Assembly (NCBI GenBank): GCA_048594725.1
Contig: JBMDXA010000115.1
Coordinates: 82,527-146,526, forward strand
Source: JAFDZV01 sp048594725
Lineage (GTDB): Bacteria; Bacteroidota; Ignavibacteria; OLB7
Direction of reading: 5' to 3'
Length of the DNA stretch: 64,000 nucleotides
In this document: positions 35,365-43,130 of the stretch, piece after piece
How positions within the stretch are numbered: the stretch's first letter is position 1
Layout: each line of letters starts with the position of its first letter
Notes under the pieces: generated by a model
Told to the model about the DNA's origin: nothing
What the model saw: only the letters and a program-made list of their open reading frames with translations
Databases searched by the model: none
Program-made: the position numbers and the translations under genes

Positions 35365-36957
35365 CTACGGCACGCTTCCATCGGCGATGCGGTACCAGAC
35401 AAGGTTTACACGATCGTCACGAATTTCGCTCAACCCCACAGTGCCATTTTCGACAAGAAACGGACGCGAGTTGGACGGAAGGGGGATATCATCGGCTCCG
35501 ATCCTGGCCCCTTCGGCTGTCATCCGATGCAGATACATCGGCAACCGTGCCTCGCTGGTCAGCGGGTCGGCGGCACCTTGGGGATATTCGGTGTTCATAT
35601 AGACGAGCCCGATTTCCTTGCCGTTCGCGCTTGGGAAAATCGCCATCGAATGTGAGGCCCCCGCGTTGACATGCACCCAGTATTGCATGGTCTGGCTTTC
35701 GGTAGCAGGCATATCCTCACGGAAATTATTGCGCTGCGGTCCGTAGTCGGGATAGATCGCCCGGAGGAAATTTCCATCGCGATCGTAGATGTTGAGCAGT
35801 GGCGACGGGGACTGGCACTCGTAGATATTTCCCTGGCGATCGACGCGGTGGATCAGCCCGATTGCATCGCTCATGGCGTACCGAAGGAAAATGCTGTCGG
35901 GAGCGCCCACACGCCGTATCTCATGGGCATTGCTGTCGAGCAGCAGGAACATCGGAGATGACGCGGTAAGCTTCTGATTTTTCCTCGGGCGCACGCCGGC
36001 AATCACACGTCCGGTGGTTGGCTCGAACCCCAGCTTGGTGAGCACATTATACTCGTTGCGAAGCGGCGTATCATCATAGCGAAGATCGCGCACTTCCCCG
36101 GTATTGACATTCATCAGATACATGATACGCCGCCCGGCCGGGCTCAGGCTCACATCAGCACCGAGGATGACGCTATCGCCGTAGGCCCAGACAGGTTCCA
36201 GCGGAGACATGGTGAGCAGTCCGTACCGCCGCAGATCCCAGCTGCGCACCACACGGCCGGCCGTATCGACCACATGAACGAATTTCATTCCGCCATCGAA
36301 GAGCACGGTTTTCGTCGGCGACCACAACGGGAAGGTGCGCTTGCTGACCAGCAGCGGGTTGCCGGCGGAGTCGAGTACGGAGGTTCGGCGCATCTCGCGG
36401 AGCGGGCTCGCCGTGGCGGCCTGATGCCGCGCCCTGGCCGCCACCAGCGCATCGACTATCTGCTTCTGCTCCACGTGCGTGCCGCCGCATTTATCCATCA
36501 GCAGTATGCGCCCGGTATGATCGGTGGCATAGAAATACGGCAGCGCCTTCACCCCGAACCGGTCGCGATAGATGTAGAGAGGATCGGCCACCACCTCGAA
36601 GCCCCATCCGTTCCTCTGTTTCTGCATATCGGTGTATGCCTGTGATTTTCCCGACATAAATGCGATGATCTCCGTCTGCAATCCCGCCTCGTGAAGTTCG
36701 CGTGCCATCCCGCCCAGCGAGAATGAACAGGTAAAACAGGAACTGGCGTCCACGAATGCGAAGATATATCCATCCTTTCCCCGCTGCTCGGCCTCCTTGA
36801 ACACCGGCACCACGCTGTCGATAGCCAGCCGGGTGAACATCCGGTGGAAGGAAGCATCGGCTTCCTGCTGTGCCGGCAGACTGTCCGGGGAAAGAAACAG
36901 AACGCTCAGAGCAAGCAGGGAAAAAATTGCAATCCGGTGTGATGGTAGTATGGACAT
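35365..36957 (-). CDS. Exported thioredoxin-like/beta-propeller protein
   Basis: 530 residues. Signal peptide (RIAIFSLLALSVLFL, cut near PAQQ). Residues about 45-170 are thioredoxin-like, with C74-F-T-C77 (VDASSCFTCSFS) and a cis-Pro-type KALPYFYATD. Residues about 190-530 read as NHL/6-bladed propeller strands (IYECQSPSPLLNIYDRDGN, FLRAIYPDYG). Such fusions are usual in Bacteroidota and may sense or reduce periplasmic partners. AGGTG lies about 9 nt before the ATG. It lies 314 bases downstream of the secreted-protein array on the same strand and may or may not belong with it. Confidence 0.75.
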   Translation of the reverse strand: MSILPSHRIAIFSLLALSVLFLSPDSLPAQQEADASFHRMFTRLAIDSVVPVFKEAEQRGKDGYIFAFVDASSCFTCSFSLGGMARELHEAGLQTEIIAFMSGKSQAYTDMQKQRNGWGFEVVADPLYIYRDRFGVKALPYFYATDHTGRILLMDKCGGTHVEQKQIVDALVAARARHQAATASPLREMRRTSVLDSAGNPLLVSKRTFPLWSPTKTVLFDGGMKFVHVVDTAGRVVRSWDLRRYGLLTMSPLEPVWAYGDSVILGADVSLSPAGRRIMYLMNVNTGEVRDLRYDDTPLRNEYNVLTKLGFEPTTGRVIAGVRPRKNQKLTASSPMFLLLDSNAHEIRRVGAPDSIFLRYAMSDAIGLIHRVDRQGNIYECQSPSPLLNIYDRDGNFLRAIYPDYGPQRNNFREDMPATESQTMQYWVHVNAGASHSMAIFPSANGKEIGLVYMNTEYPQGAADPLTSEARLPMYLHRMTAEGARIGADDIPLPSNSRPFLVENGTVGLSEIRDDRVNLVWYRIADGSVP

Positions 36958-37271
36958 ATGCCAGTCACCTTTCTACATGTTCCATGATACATGATTATGG
37001 GGAGCGATTAATCGGAGGGGAACGGCCGAACCGCCCCCCCTGTGCGCTGCCGGATCACGGAATCTCTGGTGCGGTTCCGGCCGGCAGCATCGTCCATGCT
37101 GACACGGGAAATTCTCCTTCGCGACGTACGAGAATTCCGGACAGGAAATATCCCGGAGCGAACATATACTTCCCGGCAGAAAATGCCTACTGGAAATGAA
37201 TTTCACCAGTGCAACCGAACAGCAGTGGCCGAGCCGCTGCACAGGGAGAAATCCGATATTCCGGCAGAGCG
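36958..37271. other. Gap after the secreted-protein array
   Basis: No gene, clear promoter or strong terminator seen. Confidence 0.5.
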
Positions 37272-37703
37272 TTACGACGCCTTCTGCACGGCCGCCTCGA
37301 AGGAGCCATCGGGCCGCGTGACCACACCCTGCAGATTGATCCTGGTGGGGGGCACGCCACGGAACTCACCCTGGAGGACTTCGAACCATCCCGTCGGGAA
37401 GGTATAGCCGGCGATACCAAGCGCCTGTGAATAGAGCTTTCCGTCGCCGAGAGTAATATCGGCCTGAAGATATTCCAGCCGTCCGGTGACGTGCCAGACG
37501 CTCCCTCCATCAACCACATTGGCTATATGGACTGAATTCTTGATCCGGCAGTTATTACCGCTGAAGGGGCAATCGCACGCATCTCCCGTGGAATTGTTCC
37601 AGCTCAGCGACCCGCCGTCGTAGATCACATAAGTCTTTGCCGAAAGCATCGCGGCGTTGGCGATGATCGTGGCAATGACAAGCGCGTATCGTAGACACTT
37701 CAT
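37272..37703 (-). CDS. Array member 7: divergent small secreted protein
   Basis: 143 residues, the last and most divergent of seven head-to-tail paralogues. Signal peptide MKCLRYALVIATIIANAAML cut near LSA-K. It keeps the family core GGSLSWNNSTGDACDCP...C (Cys 43, 45, 52), then VWHVTGRLEY, and the C-terminal block GYTFPTGWFEVLQGEF-GVPP. The middle TTG-YDITQPIRYQ of the others is replaced by LQADITLGDGKLYSQ. CAGGAG precedes the ATG at 37703. Unknown function; no known domain recognised. Confidence 0.82.
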   Translation of the reverse strand: MKCLRYALVIATIIANAAMLSAKTYVIYDGGSLSWNNSTGDACDCPFSGNNCRIKNSVHIANVVDGGSVWHVTGRLEYLQADITLGDGKLYSQALGIAGYTFPTGWFEVLQGEFRGVPPTRINLQGVVTRPDGSFEAAVQKAS

Positions 37704-37796
37704 TGCTTCTCCTGAATTCTAATGTTGGTTTTCTGCCAGGGATAGATCAGCGCCAGAGCAGAAACGCCCCGGCACCGATATATCGATGGCTCCGTT

Positions 37797-37814
37797 GCCG
37801 GCGGCAATGCCGGC
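37797..37814 (-). terminator. Small GC hairpin between array members 6 and 7
   Basis: GCCGGC-GGCAAT-GCCGGC just after the stop of member 6. Short and without a T-run. Confidence 0.3.
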
Positions 37815-37823
37815 TCTGTGATA

Positions 37824-38258
37824 TCAGCTCTGCTTGCGGATCTGGGTCATGAACCAACCGCCTTCGGAGGTGACGGCACCCTCCAGCGAGAAACGCCCAG
37901 GCGGCACACCCGGGAATTCACCCTGGCGCACTTCGAAATAACCGGCACCGAAGATATATCCGGCTCCCACGCCGAATTCGTGCTGGTAGCGGATCGGCTG
38001 GGTGATGTCATACAGGCCCGTCGTTGCCTGGCCGGTCACCTCCCAGTACGATCCCCTGTCGTTGATCTTCATCTGCGAGACGGTGATCTCGATCTTGCAT
38101 CCGGAACCGGTAAACGGACAGCCGCAATTGTCGGTCGTGGAACCATTCCACGACATGGTGCCGCCGTCGCCGATGATATACTTCACGGTTGCGGCATTTG
38201 CGGCGAGCGAGCTCATGACAAGAGCACCCGCGACGAGAAGCGTCTTCAGAATCTTCAT
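37824..38258 (-). CDS. Array member 6: small secreted CxCP-family protein
   Basis: 144 residues from the ATG at 38258 with CGAGGAATATC before it. Signal peptide MKILKTLLVAGALVMSSLAA cut near ANA-A; mature part about 121 residues. Core DGGTMSWNGSTTDNCGCPFTG-GC with three Cys at 45, 47 and 54, then YWEVTGQATTGLYDITQPIR and a near-invariant end (GEFPGVPPGRFSLEG). This copy alone has YQHEFGVGAGYIFGAG where others have QHGF...YTF. A GATATC-N7-GATATC element lies 58-76 bases upstream, so it probably has its own promoter. Confidence 0.86.
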   Translation of the reverse strand: MKILKTLLVAGALVMSSLAANAATVKYIIGDGGTMSWNGSTTDNCGCPFTGSGCKIEITVSQMKINDRGSYWEVTGQATTGLYDITQPIRYQHEFGVGAGYIFGAGYFEVRQGEFPGVPPGRFSLEGAVTSEGGWFMTQIRKQS

Positions 38259-38315
38259 GATATTCCTCGTATGGTTTGTGTGTATGTGAATGGTACGTTG
38301 CGTCATATCCTCTGC

Positions 38316-38334
38316 GATATCATCCGATGATATC
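38316..38334 (-). promoter_or_regulatory. GATATC-N7-GATATC element before array member 6
   Basis: Two palindromic GATATC hexamers with a 13-base repeat distance (38316 and 38329), followed towards the gene by a third imperfect GGATATGA. The same arrangement lies before members 5 and 4. Candidate operator; the binding protein is not known. Confidence 0.6.
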
Positions 38335-38396
38335 TGCGCCCGAGATGGACAGGCACCGAGGCTGGGGCCGGGCACCGTCCGCTCCCGGAAAGGGAA

Positions 38397-38831
38397 TCAG
38401 CTCTGCTTGCGGATCTGGGTCACGAACCAGCCGCCTTCGGAGGTGACGGCACCCTCAAGCGAGAAACGCCCAGGCGGCACGCCCGGAAATTCGCCCTGCT
38501 TCACCTCGAAGAAACCGGGGGCGAACGTATATCCGGCTCCCACGCCGAATCCCTGCTGATAGCGGATCGGCCGGGTGATGTCATACATGCCGGTCGTTGC
38601 CTGGCCGGTCACCTCCCAGTATGAACCCTTGTCGGATATCTGCATCTGCGAGACGGTGATCTCGATCTTGCAGCCGGCACCGGTAAACGGACAGCCACAG
38701 TTATCGCCGGTGGAATTATTCCACGACATGGTGCCGCCGTCGCCGATGATATACTTCACGGTTGCGGCATTTGCGGCGAGCGAGCTCATAACGAGAGCGC
38801 CTGCAACCAGAAGCGTCTTCAGAATCTTCAT
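38397..38831 (-). CDS. Array member 5: small secreted CxCP-family protein
   Basis: 144 residues from the ATG at 38831. The signal peptide is identical to that of member 6. Core NSTGDNCGCPFTGAGCKIEI, then SQMQISDKGSYWEVTGQATT and MYDITRPIRYQQGFGVGAG (Arg and Gln here differ from the TQP and QHGF of most copies). The end is GEFPGVPPGRFSLEGAVTSE. DNA identity to member 6 is very high across the 5' and 3' parts and lowest just after the Cys cluster. It has its own upstream GATATC element. Confidence 0.86.
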   Translation of the reverse strand: MKILKTLLVAGALVMSSLAANAATVKYIIGDGGTMSWNNSTGDNCGCPFTGAGCKIEITVSQMQISDKGSYWEVTGQATTGMYDITRPIRYQQGFGVGAGYTFAPGFFEVKQGEFPGVPPGRFSLEGAVTSEGGWFVTQIRKQS

Positions 38832-38898
38832 GATATTCCTCGTGTGGTTTGCGTGTATGTGAATGGTACGTTTTGGTTGTATCATCATATCCCTTTGC

Positions 38899-38917
38899 GA
38901 TATCGTCCTGCGATATC
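38899..38917 (-). promoter_or_regulatory. GATATC-N7-GATATC element before array member 5
   Basis: Hexamers at 38899 and 38912, 13 bases apart, about 68-86 bases upstream of the start codon. The flanking spacer is almost the same as that before member 4. Confidence 0.6.
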
Positions 38918-38983
38918 AGCACCTGAGGTCGGCCGGCACTGCGGCTACGACCGGGGAGAGATCTCTCCCTGTCAGAACGGGAA

Positions 38984-39418
38984 TCAGCCCTGCTTGCGGA
39001 CGCGGGCAACGAACCAGCCGCCTTCGGAGGTAACGACGCCTTCCAGCGAGAAACGCCCAGGCGGCACACCCGGGAATTCGCCCTGGCGCACCTCGAAATA
39101 ACCCGCTGCGAAGGTATACCCGGCTCCCACACCGAATCCGTGCTGATAGCGGATCGGCTGGGTGATGTCGTACAGGCCGGTCGTTGCCTGGCCGGAAACC
39201 TCCCAGTACGAGCCCTTGTCGGCTATCTTCGTCTGCTCCACGGTGACCGTGATCTTGCATCCGGCACCGGTAGACGGGCAGCCGCAATCATCACCGGTGG
39301 AACCATTCCACGACATGGTGCCGCCGTCGCCGATGGTGTACTCCACCTTTGCAGCATTTGCAGTTAACGAACCCATGACAAGAGCGCCTGCGACCAGAAG
39401 GGTCTTCAGAATCTTCAT
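38984..39418 (-). CDS. Array member 4: small secreted CxCP-family protein
   Basis: 144 residues from the ATG at 39418. Signal peptide MKILKTLLVAGALVMGSLTA; core STGDDCGCPSTGAGCKITVT, then VEQTKIADKGSYWEVSGQAT and YDITQPIRYQHGFGVGAGYT, ending GWFVARVRKQG. It falls with members 1 and 2 in the segment after the Cys cluster, whereas members 5 and 6 share another version there. It has its own GATATC element. Confidence 0.86.
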   Translation of the reverse strand: MKILKTLLVAGALVMGSLTANAAKVEYTIGDGGTMSWNGSTGDDCGCPSTGAGCKITVTVEQTKIADKGSYWEVSGQATTGLYDITQPIRYQHGFGVGAGYTFAAGYFEVRQGEFPGVPPGRFSLEGVVTSEGGWFVARVRKQG

Positions 39419-39484
39419 GATATTCCTCCTATGGTTTGTGTATATGTGAATGGTACGTTTTGGTTGTATCATCATATCCCTTGC

Positions 39485-39503
39485 GATATCGTCCTGTGAT
39501 ATC
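39485..39503 (-). promoter_or_regulatory. GATATC-N7-GATATC element before array member 4
   Basis: Hexamers at 39485 and 39498, 13 bases apart. A single GATATC (41034-41039) lies at a comparable place before member 1; members 2 and 3 have no room for the element. Confidence 0.6.
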
Positions 39504-39565
39504 AGCACCTGAGGTCGGCCGGCACCGCGGCTACGGCCGGGGATCGTCCCCCTTCAGGAAGGGAA

Positions 39566-40006
39566 TCAGCTCGGCTTGCGGATCTGGGCCACGAACAAAC
39601 CGTCCTCCGAGGTGGTGACACCTTCCAGCGAGAAACGCCCAGGCGGCACACCCGGGAATTCATCCTGCTTTACCTCGAAGAAACCGACACCGAAGGTATA
39701 TCCGGCTCCCACGCCGAATCCGTGCTGATAGCGAATCGGCTGGGTGATGTTATAGAGGCCCCTTGTTGCCTGGCCGGAAACCTCCCAGTACGTGTCCTTG
39801 TCAGCCATGACCCTTATCACAATGGTGATCTCGATTATGCATCCCGTACCGGTATACGGGCACGTGCACTCCTCACCGGTGGAACCATTCCACGCCAAGG
39901 TACCGCCGTCGCCCATGACATATTTCACGGTTATGCTTGAGGCATTTGCAGCTACCGAGCCCATGACAAGAATGACTGCGACCAGAAGGGTCTTCAGAAT
40001 CTTCAT
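39566..40006 (-). CDS. Array member 3: small secreted CxCP-family protein
   Basis: 146 residues from the ATG at 40006. Signal peptide MKILKTLLVAVILVMGSVAA; an extra SSI near the cut. Core GGTLAWNGSTGEECTCPYTG-GC, then a hydrophobic variant IEITIVIRVMADKDTYWEVS and YNITQPIRYQHGF. It ends in RKPS and has Asp in QDEFPGVPP where others have QGEF. The most divergent of the six close copies. Only 42 bases separate it from member 2, so it is probably cotranscribed from member 1's promoter. Confidence 0.86.
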   Translation of the reverse strand: MKILKTLLVAVILVMGSVAANASSITVKYVMGDGGTLAWNGSTGEECTCPYTGTGCIIEITIVIRVMADKDTYWEVSGQATRGLYNITQPIRYQHGFGVGAGYTFGVGFFEVKQDEFPGVPPGRFSLEGVTTSEDGLFVAQIRKPS

Positions 40007-40048
40007 GATACTCCTCCTATGGTTTGCGTGTATGTGTCAGGAAGTCAA

Positions 40049-40483
40049 TCAGCTCTGCTTGCGGATCTGGGCCACGAACCAGCCCCCCTCCGAGGTGGTG
40101 ACGCCTTCCAGCGAGAAACGCCCAGGCGGCACACCCGGGAATTCGCCCTGCCTCACCTCGAAATAACCCGCAGCGAACGTATATCCGGCTCCCACACCGA
40201 ATCCGTGCTGGTAGCGGATCGGCTGGGTGATGTCATACATGCCGGTCGTGGCCTGGCCGGTCACCTCCCAGTACGAACCCTTGTCGGCGATTTTCGTCTG
40301 CTCCACGGTGACCTTGATTACGCAGCCGCCACCGGTAGACGGGCAGCCGCAGTCATCACCGGTAGAGCCATTCCACGACATGGTGCCGCCGTTGCCGATG
40401 ATATAATCCACCTTTGCGGCGTTTGCGGCGAGTGAGCTCATAACGAGAGCGCCTGCAACGAGAAGCGTTTTCAGAATCTTCAT
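40049..40483 (-). CDS. Array member 2: small secreted CxCP-family protein
   Basis: 144 residues from the ATG at 40483 with AAGGAATATC before it. Signal peptide MKILKTLLVAGALVMSSLAA; core NGGTMSWNGSTGDDCGCPST then GGGC (Cys 45, 47, 54); VEQTKIADKGSYWEVTGQAT; C-terminal block FAAGYFEVRQGEFPGVPPGR. A 42-base spacer on each side marks members 1-2-3 as one compact unit. Confidence 0.86.
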   Translation of the reverse strand: MKILKTLLVAGALVMSSLAANAAKVDYIIGNGGTMSWNGSTGDDCGCPSTGGGCVIKVTVEQTKIADKGSYWEVTGQATTGMYDITQPIRYQHGFGVGAGYTFAAGYFEVRQGEFPGVPPGRFSLEGVTTSEGGWFVAQIRKQS

Positions 40484-40525
40484 GATATTCCTTGTGTGGT
40501 TTACGTGTATGTATCAGGAAGGGAA

Positions 40526-40966
40526 TCAGCTCTGCTTGCGGACGCGGGCAACGAACCAGCCGCCTTCGGAGGTAACGACACCTTCCAGCGAAAAACGCCC
40601 AGGCGGCACGCCCGGAAATTCGCCCTGCTTCACCTCGAAGAAACCGGGGGCGAACGTATATCCGGCTCCCACACCGAATCCATGCTGGTAGCGGATCGGC
40701 TGGGTGATGTCGTACATGCCGGTTGTGGCCTGGCCGGAAACCTCCCAGTACGTCCCCTTGTCGGCGATCTTCGTATCGTCGATGGTGACCTTGATTACGC
40801 AGCCACCACCGGTAGATGGGCAGCCGCAATCATCACCGGTGGAACCATTCCACGACATGGTGCCGCCGTTGCCGATGGTATACTCTACCGATACCTTTGC
40901 CCAGCTTGCGGCTGCCGAGCTCAGGACCAGAGCGCCTGCGACCAGAAGGGTTTTCAGAATTTTCAT
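40526..40966 (-). CDS. Array member 1: small secreted CxCP-family protein
   Basis: 146 residues from the ATG at 40966 with AGAGGAG before it. Signal peptide MKILKTLLVAGALVLSSAAA, cut near SWA-K. Core NGGTMSWNGSTGDDCGCPST then GGGC; after it VIKVTIDDTKIADKGTYWEV; end FAPGFFEVKQGEFPGVPPGR. The frame is open to 41230 but the shared signal peptide fixes the start. First of the seven in transcription order; one GATATC lies about 70 bases upstream. Confidence 0.86.
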   Translation of the reverse strand: MKILKTLLVAGALVLSSAAASWAKVSVEYTIGNGGTMSWNGSTGDDCGCPSTGGGCVIKVTIDDTKIADKGTYWEVSGQATTGMYDITQPIRYQHGFGVGAGYTFAPGFFEVKQGEFPGVPPGRFSLEGVVTSEGGWFVARVRKQS

Positions 40967-41264
40967 GATACTCCTCTTGTGATTTGCGTGTATGTGAATG
41001 GTATGCTGCGTTTCCGGCCTCCTATCCCGTTGTGATATCAACAAGCCGGTTCTGCCGGCCAGCGGGATACGATTCCGGATACGCGAGATATGGATTGCTG
41101 ATCTGGCCGGGATGCGGAGAAGGAATCTCTCCGGCTCCGGCTGGTATCTGCCGGCCGCTGTTCGTGGGTGCTCCGGGAGCTCTCGCGAAGCGCAGCAGGA
41201 TTGCGCAATCGGCGAAATAATGGCTGGCATTCCGGGCCGCAGCAGCGGGGGCTATGCCCGGATA

Positions 41265-41861
41265 CTACCGGCAGGTGCTCTCGCAGCCCGGAGCACAAGG
41301 GTAGTCGGCGCGGGATGGAACCGGCGCAAGGGGCGTTACGGCCGGAGCGCAGACAGCAAACGAGCGACTGTACCAGACATGGCCCTCACAGGGAAGAAAG
41401 CCTGTGAACGTCCCGCTTCCGTTACGGCTCACGCACGACTCCGTGTAGACAGAAACCGTATTGCAGCCGGCAGCCGGATCGCCGTATCCCAGTGCCGCTC
41501 CCTGGCGCACCGCCGCAGAGGCGATCGCATCGAAGATGGAAGCGGTTGTGATAGCATCGATCCCGGCGCTGCTGGTACCGCTGAGCCGGACCGTTCCGGA
41601 ACTGACTACGTACTCCACCTTCCCCCCGGCCGTGCGCCAGACACAGACCTCGAACTGGGTACGGTAGGATTCTCCTCCTTGCAGATAGAAATCACCCTCT
41701 GGCTCCCCGGTGGTTTCCCGGGCCAGCTCCGCCGTTGCGGTAAACGATCCGAGCAGCACGGCATCGGGCTCGACAGGATGATTAAGGCAGGGTTGCGACC
41801 ATGAATACGTTGTAGCGGCAAGGAAGATGAAGGTGAGCGTGGTAAGGGGTGCGCTCAACAT
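41265..41861 (-). CDS. Secreted Cys-rich protein upstream of the array (unknown family)
   Basis: 198 residues. Signal peptide (MLSAPLTTLTFIFLAATTYS, cut near SWS-Q). The mature chain has ten Cys, many near the C-terminus (GCNTVSVYTESC, FLPCEGHVWY, YPCAPGCESTC), suggesting a disulfide-rich exported protein. The middle IDAITTASIFDAIASAAVRQ looks helical. It is not a member of the CxCP family. GGAGAT precedes the ATG at 41861. It sits between the regulator gene and array member 1 on the same strand. Confidence 0.75.
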   Translation of the reverse strand: MLSAPLTTLTFIFLAATTYSWSQPCLNHPVEPDAVLLGSFTATAELARETTGEPEGDFYLQGGESYRTQFEVCVWRTAGGKVEYVVSSGTVRLSGTSSAGIDAITTASIFDAIASAAVRQGAALGYGDPAAGCNTVSVYTESCVSRNGSGTFTGFLPCEGHVWYSRSFAVCAPAVTPLAPVPSRADYPCAPGCESTCR

Positions 41862-41988
41862 GATGATCTCCTGATACTGTGGTTCTATGGATACGGCTGC
41901 AGGATCATTCTCCCGTCAGACTGTCCGGGACGCTCTGTTCAGAATAGGATCTGTTTTCAGAAGTAGGATCTGTTTGCGACAAACATAT

Positions 41989-42051
41989 CCCCGCTGCGCA
42001 AGGGCTGCCAAGTACATCATCATGTACTTTTACAGCCTTGCGCAACGGCGG
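41989..42051 (-). terminator. Long imperfect hairpin after the regulator gene
   Basis: CCCCGC-GCGCAAGG-CTG pairs with CAG-CCTTGCGC-GGCGGG, and an inner AAGTACAT/ATGTACTT closes the stem. It follows the stop of the regulator (42075) by 24 bases. Probably a terminator; a regulatory RNA fold is possible. Confidence 0.55.
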
Positions 42052-42074
42052 GAAACGGCGGCGATGGCGGGATC

Positions 42075-43130
42075 TTAGAAGCCGAGACGTGGTGTGAAAT
42101 ACTTGGCGAACAGCTCGATGTAGCTGTGGGTTCTGGTCTTGCGGTAGATACTCTTGACATGCTTGCGCACGGCATCCAGCGAAATGCAGAGCCGGTTGCC
42201 GACCTCTTCGTAGGAATGGCCGAACAATTGGAGGATCACCACCTTGCGCTCCTGCTCGGAGAGTTCGGCGGTCTGGATCATAAAATCGAGCGCATCATTG
42301 AACACCCGATCGAGCGGCCTGGACTGGCGCGCGCGGGCTACCAGATCGGAGAGAGCGAAGATCAGGAAGGGCTGCAAACGTGCCATCGTTTTCAGAGTAC
42401 GTTCGGAGACCGGGGGCTGCTGTAGTTCGCGCCACAAAAAGAGTGTTCCCAGATATGCGTAGCCGTTGTAGTAGTAATCGAAACTGTGGGGGGGATGATA
42501 TCTCTCCAGCGGATATCCCTGGCGCCTGAAATCATCCAGCAGGCGTTCCGATGGGATGGCGATATGGTGATGGGTTGAAACGGCCACATTTCCCGCATTT
42601 CCCTCCCCATGAATATGCTCGGTGACGATCTGTTCGGTGTGGTAGTTCTGCGGGCTGTCCAGATCGCAATCGATATTGATGTTGACCACGATCCTGTCGA
42701 CATCCCCCAGCAGCTTTGCGAGCGCTTCACGGAATGTGGTGATCCACTGTACAGTATTGCCGGTACAGGGAAGCGAGTTCAGAAACTCCGTGAAACGCTC
42801 CTCATCCTCCTCGCTCCCCCCCCGGCGGCGGCCCCGGACATCGGGCTTGTGTTTGCGTGGTGCCGTTCCCTCGCGTAGATGTGGCCGCTCTTCGAGCATC
42901 GGAATATTGCGCCGGCGGACCTCCCGCAGACTCCGCTCGAACAGCTTTGCTCCGACGATTGCCCGAAGCACCTCGACGTATCTCCAGGGAACCTCCTCTT
43001 CCCGTTCTATTCTGTAGATGGCGCGCACCGTGGAGGCCGGTGCCCCATGATCCTTCAACGAATCAGCGACCTCCCGGGCACTGTATCCGCAAAGCTTTCT
43101 GACTGCTTTGAACTCGGCACCTGTGAGCAT
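42075..43130 (-). CDS. Two-HTH transcriptional regulator (Xre-like N-terminus, LuxR C-terminus)
   Basis: 351 residues from the ATG at 43130 (MLTGAEFKAVRKLCGYSARE). Residues about 1-60 resemble an Xre-type HTH (VRKLCGYSAREVADSL, STVRAIYRIERE). A basic linker (RKHKPDVRGRRRGG) follows, then a middle domain of about 170 residues that I do not recognise (YYYNGYAYLGTLFLWREL). The end is a LuxR/FixJ HTH (LSEQERKVVILQLFGHSYEE then NRLCISLDAVRKHVKSIYRK). The frame is open to 43292, but the added residues have no domain character. No receiver or PAS domain is seen. It is the only regulator beside the secreted-protein array. Confidence 0.83.
   Translation of the reverse strand: MLTGAEFKAVRKLCGYSAREVADSLKDHGAPASTVRAIYRIEREEEVPWRYVEVLRAIVGAKLFERSLREVRRRNIPMLEERPHLREGTAPRKHKPDVRGRRRGGSEEDEERFTEFLNSLPCTGNTVQWITTFREALAKLLGDVDRIVVNINIDCDLDSPQNYHTEQIVTEHIHGEGNAGNVAVSTHHHIAIPSERLLDDFRRQGYPLERYHPPHSFDYYYNGYAYLGTLFLWRELQQPPVSERTLKTMARLQPFLIFALSDLVARARQSRPLDRVFNDALDFMIQTAELSEQERKVVILQLFGHSYEEVGNRLCISLDAVRKHVKSIYRKTRTHSYIELFAKYFTPRLGF

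Noticed and set aside
37272..40966. CRISPR array, suggested by regular repeats at about 430-590 bases
   Set aside because: The repeat units are whole genes with intact reading frames and signal peptides; no short repeat-spacer pattern exists.
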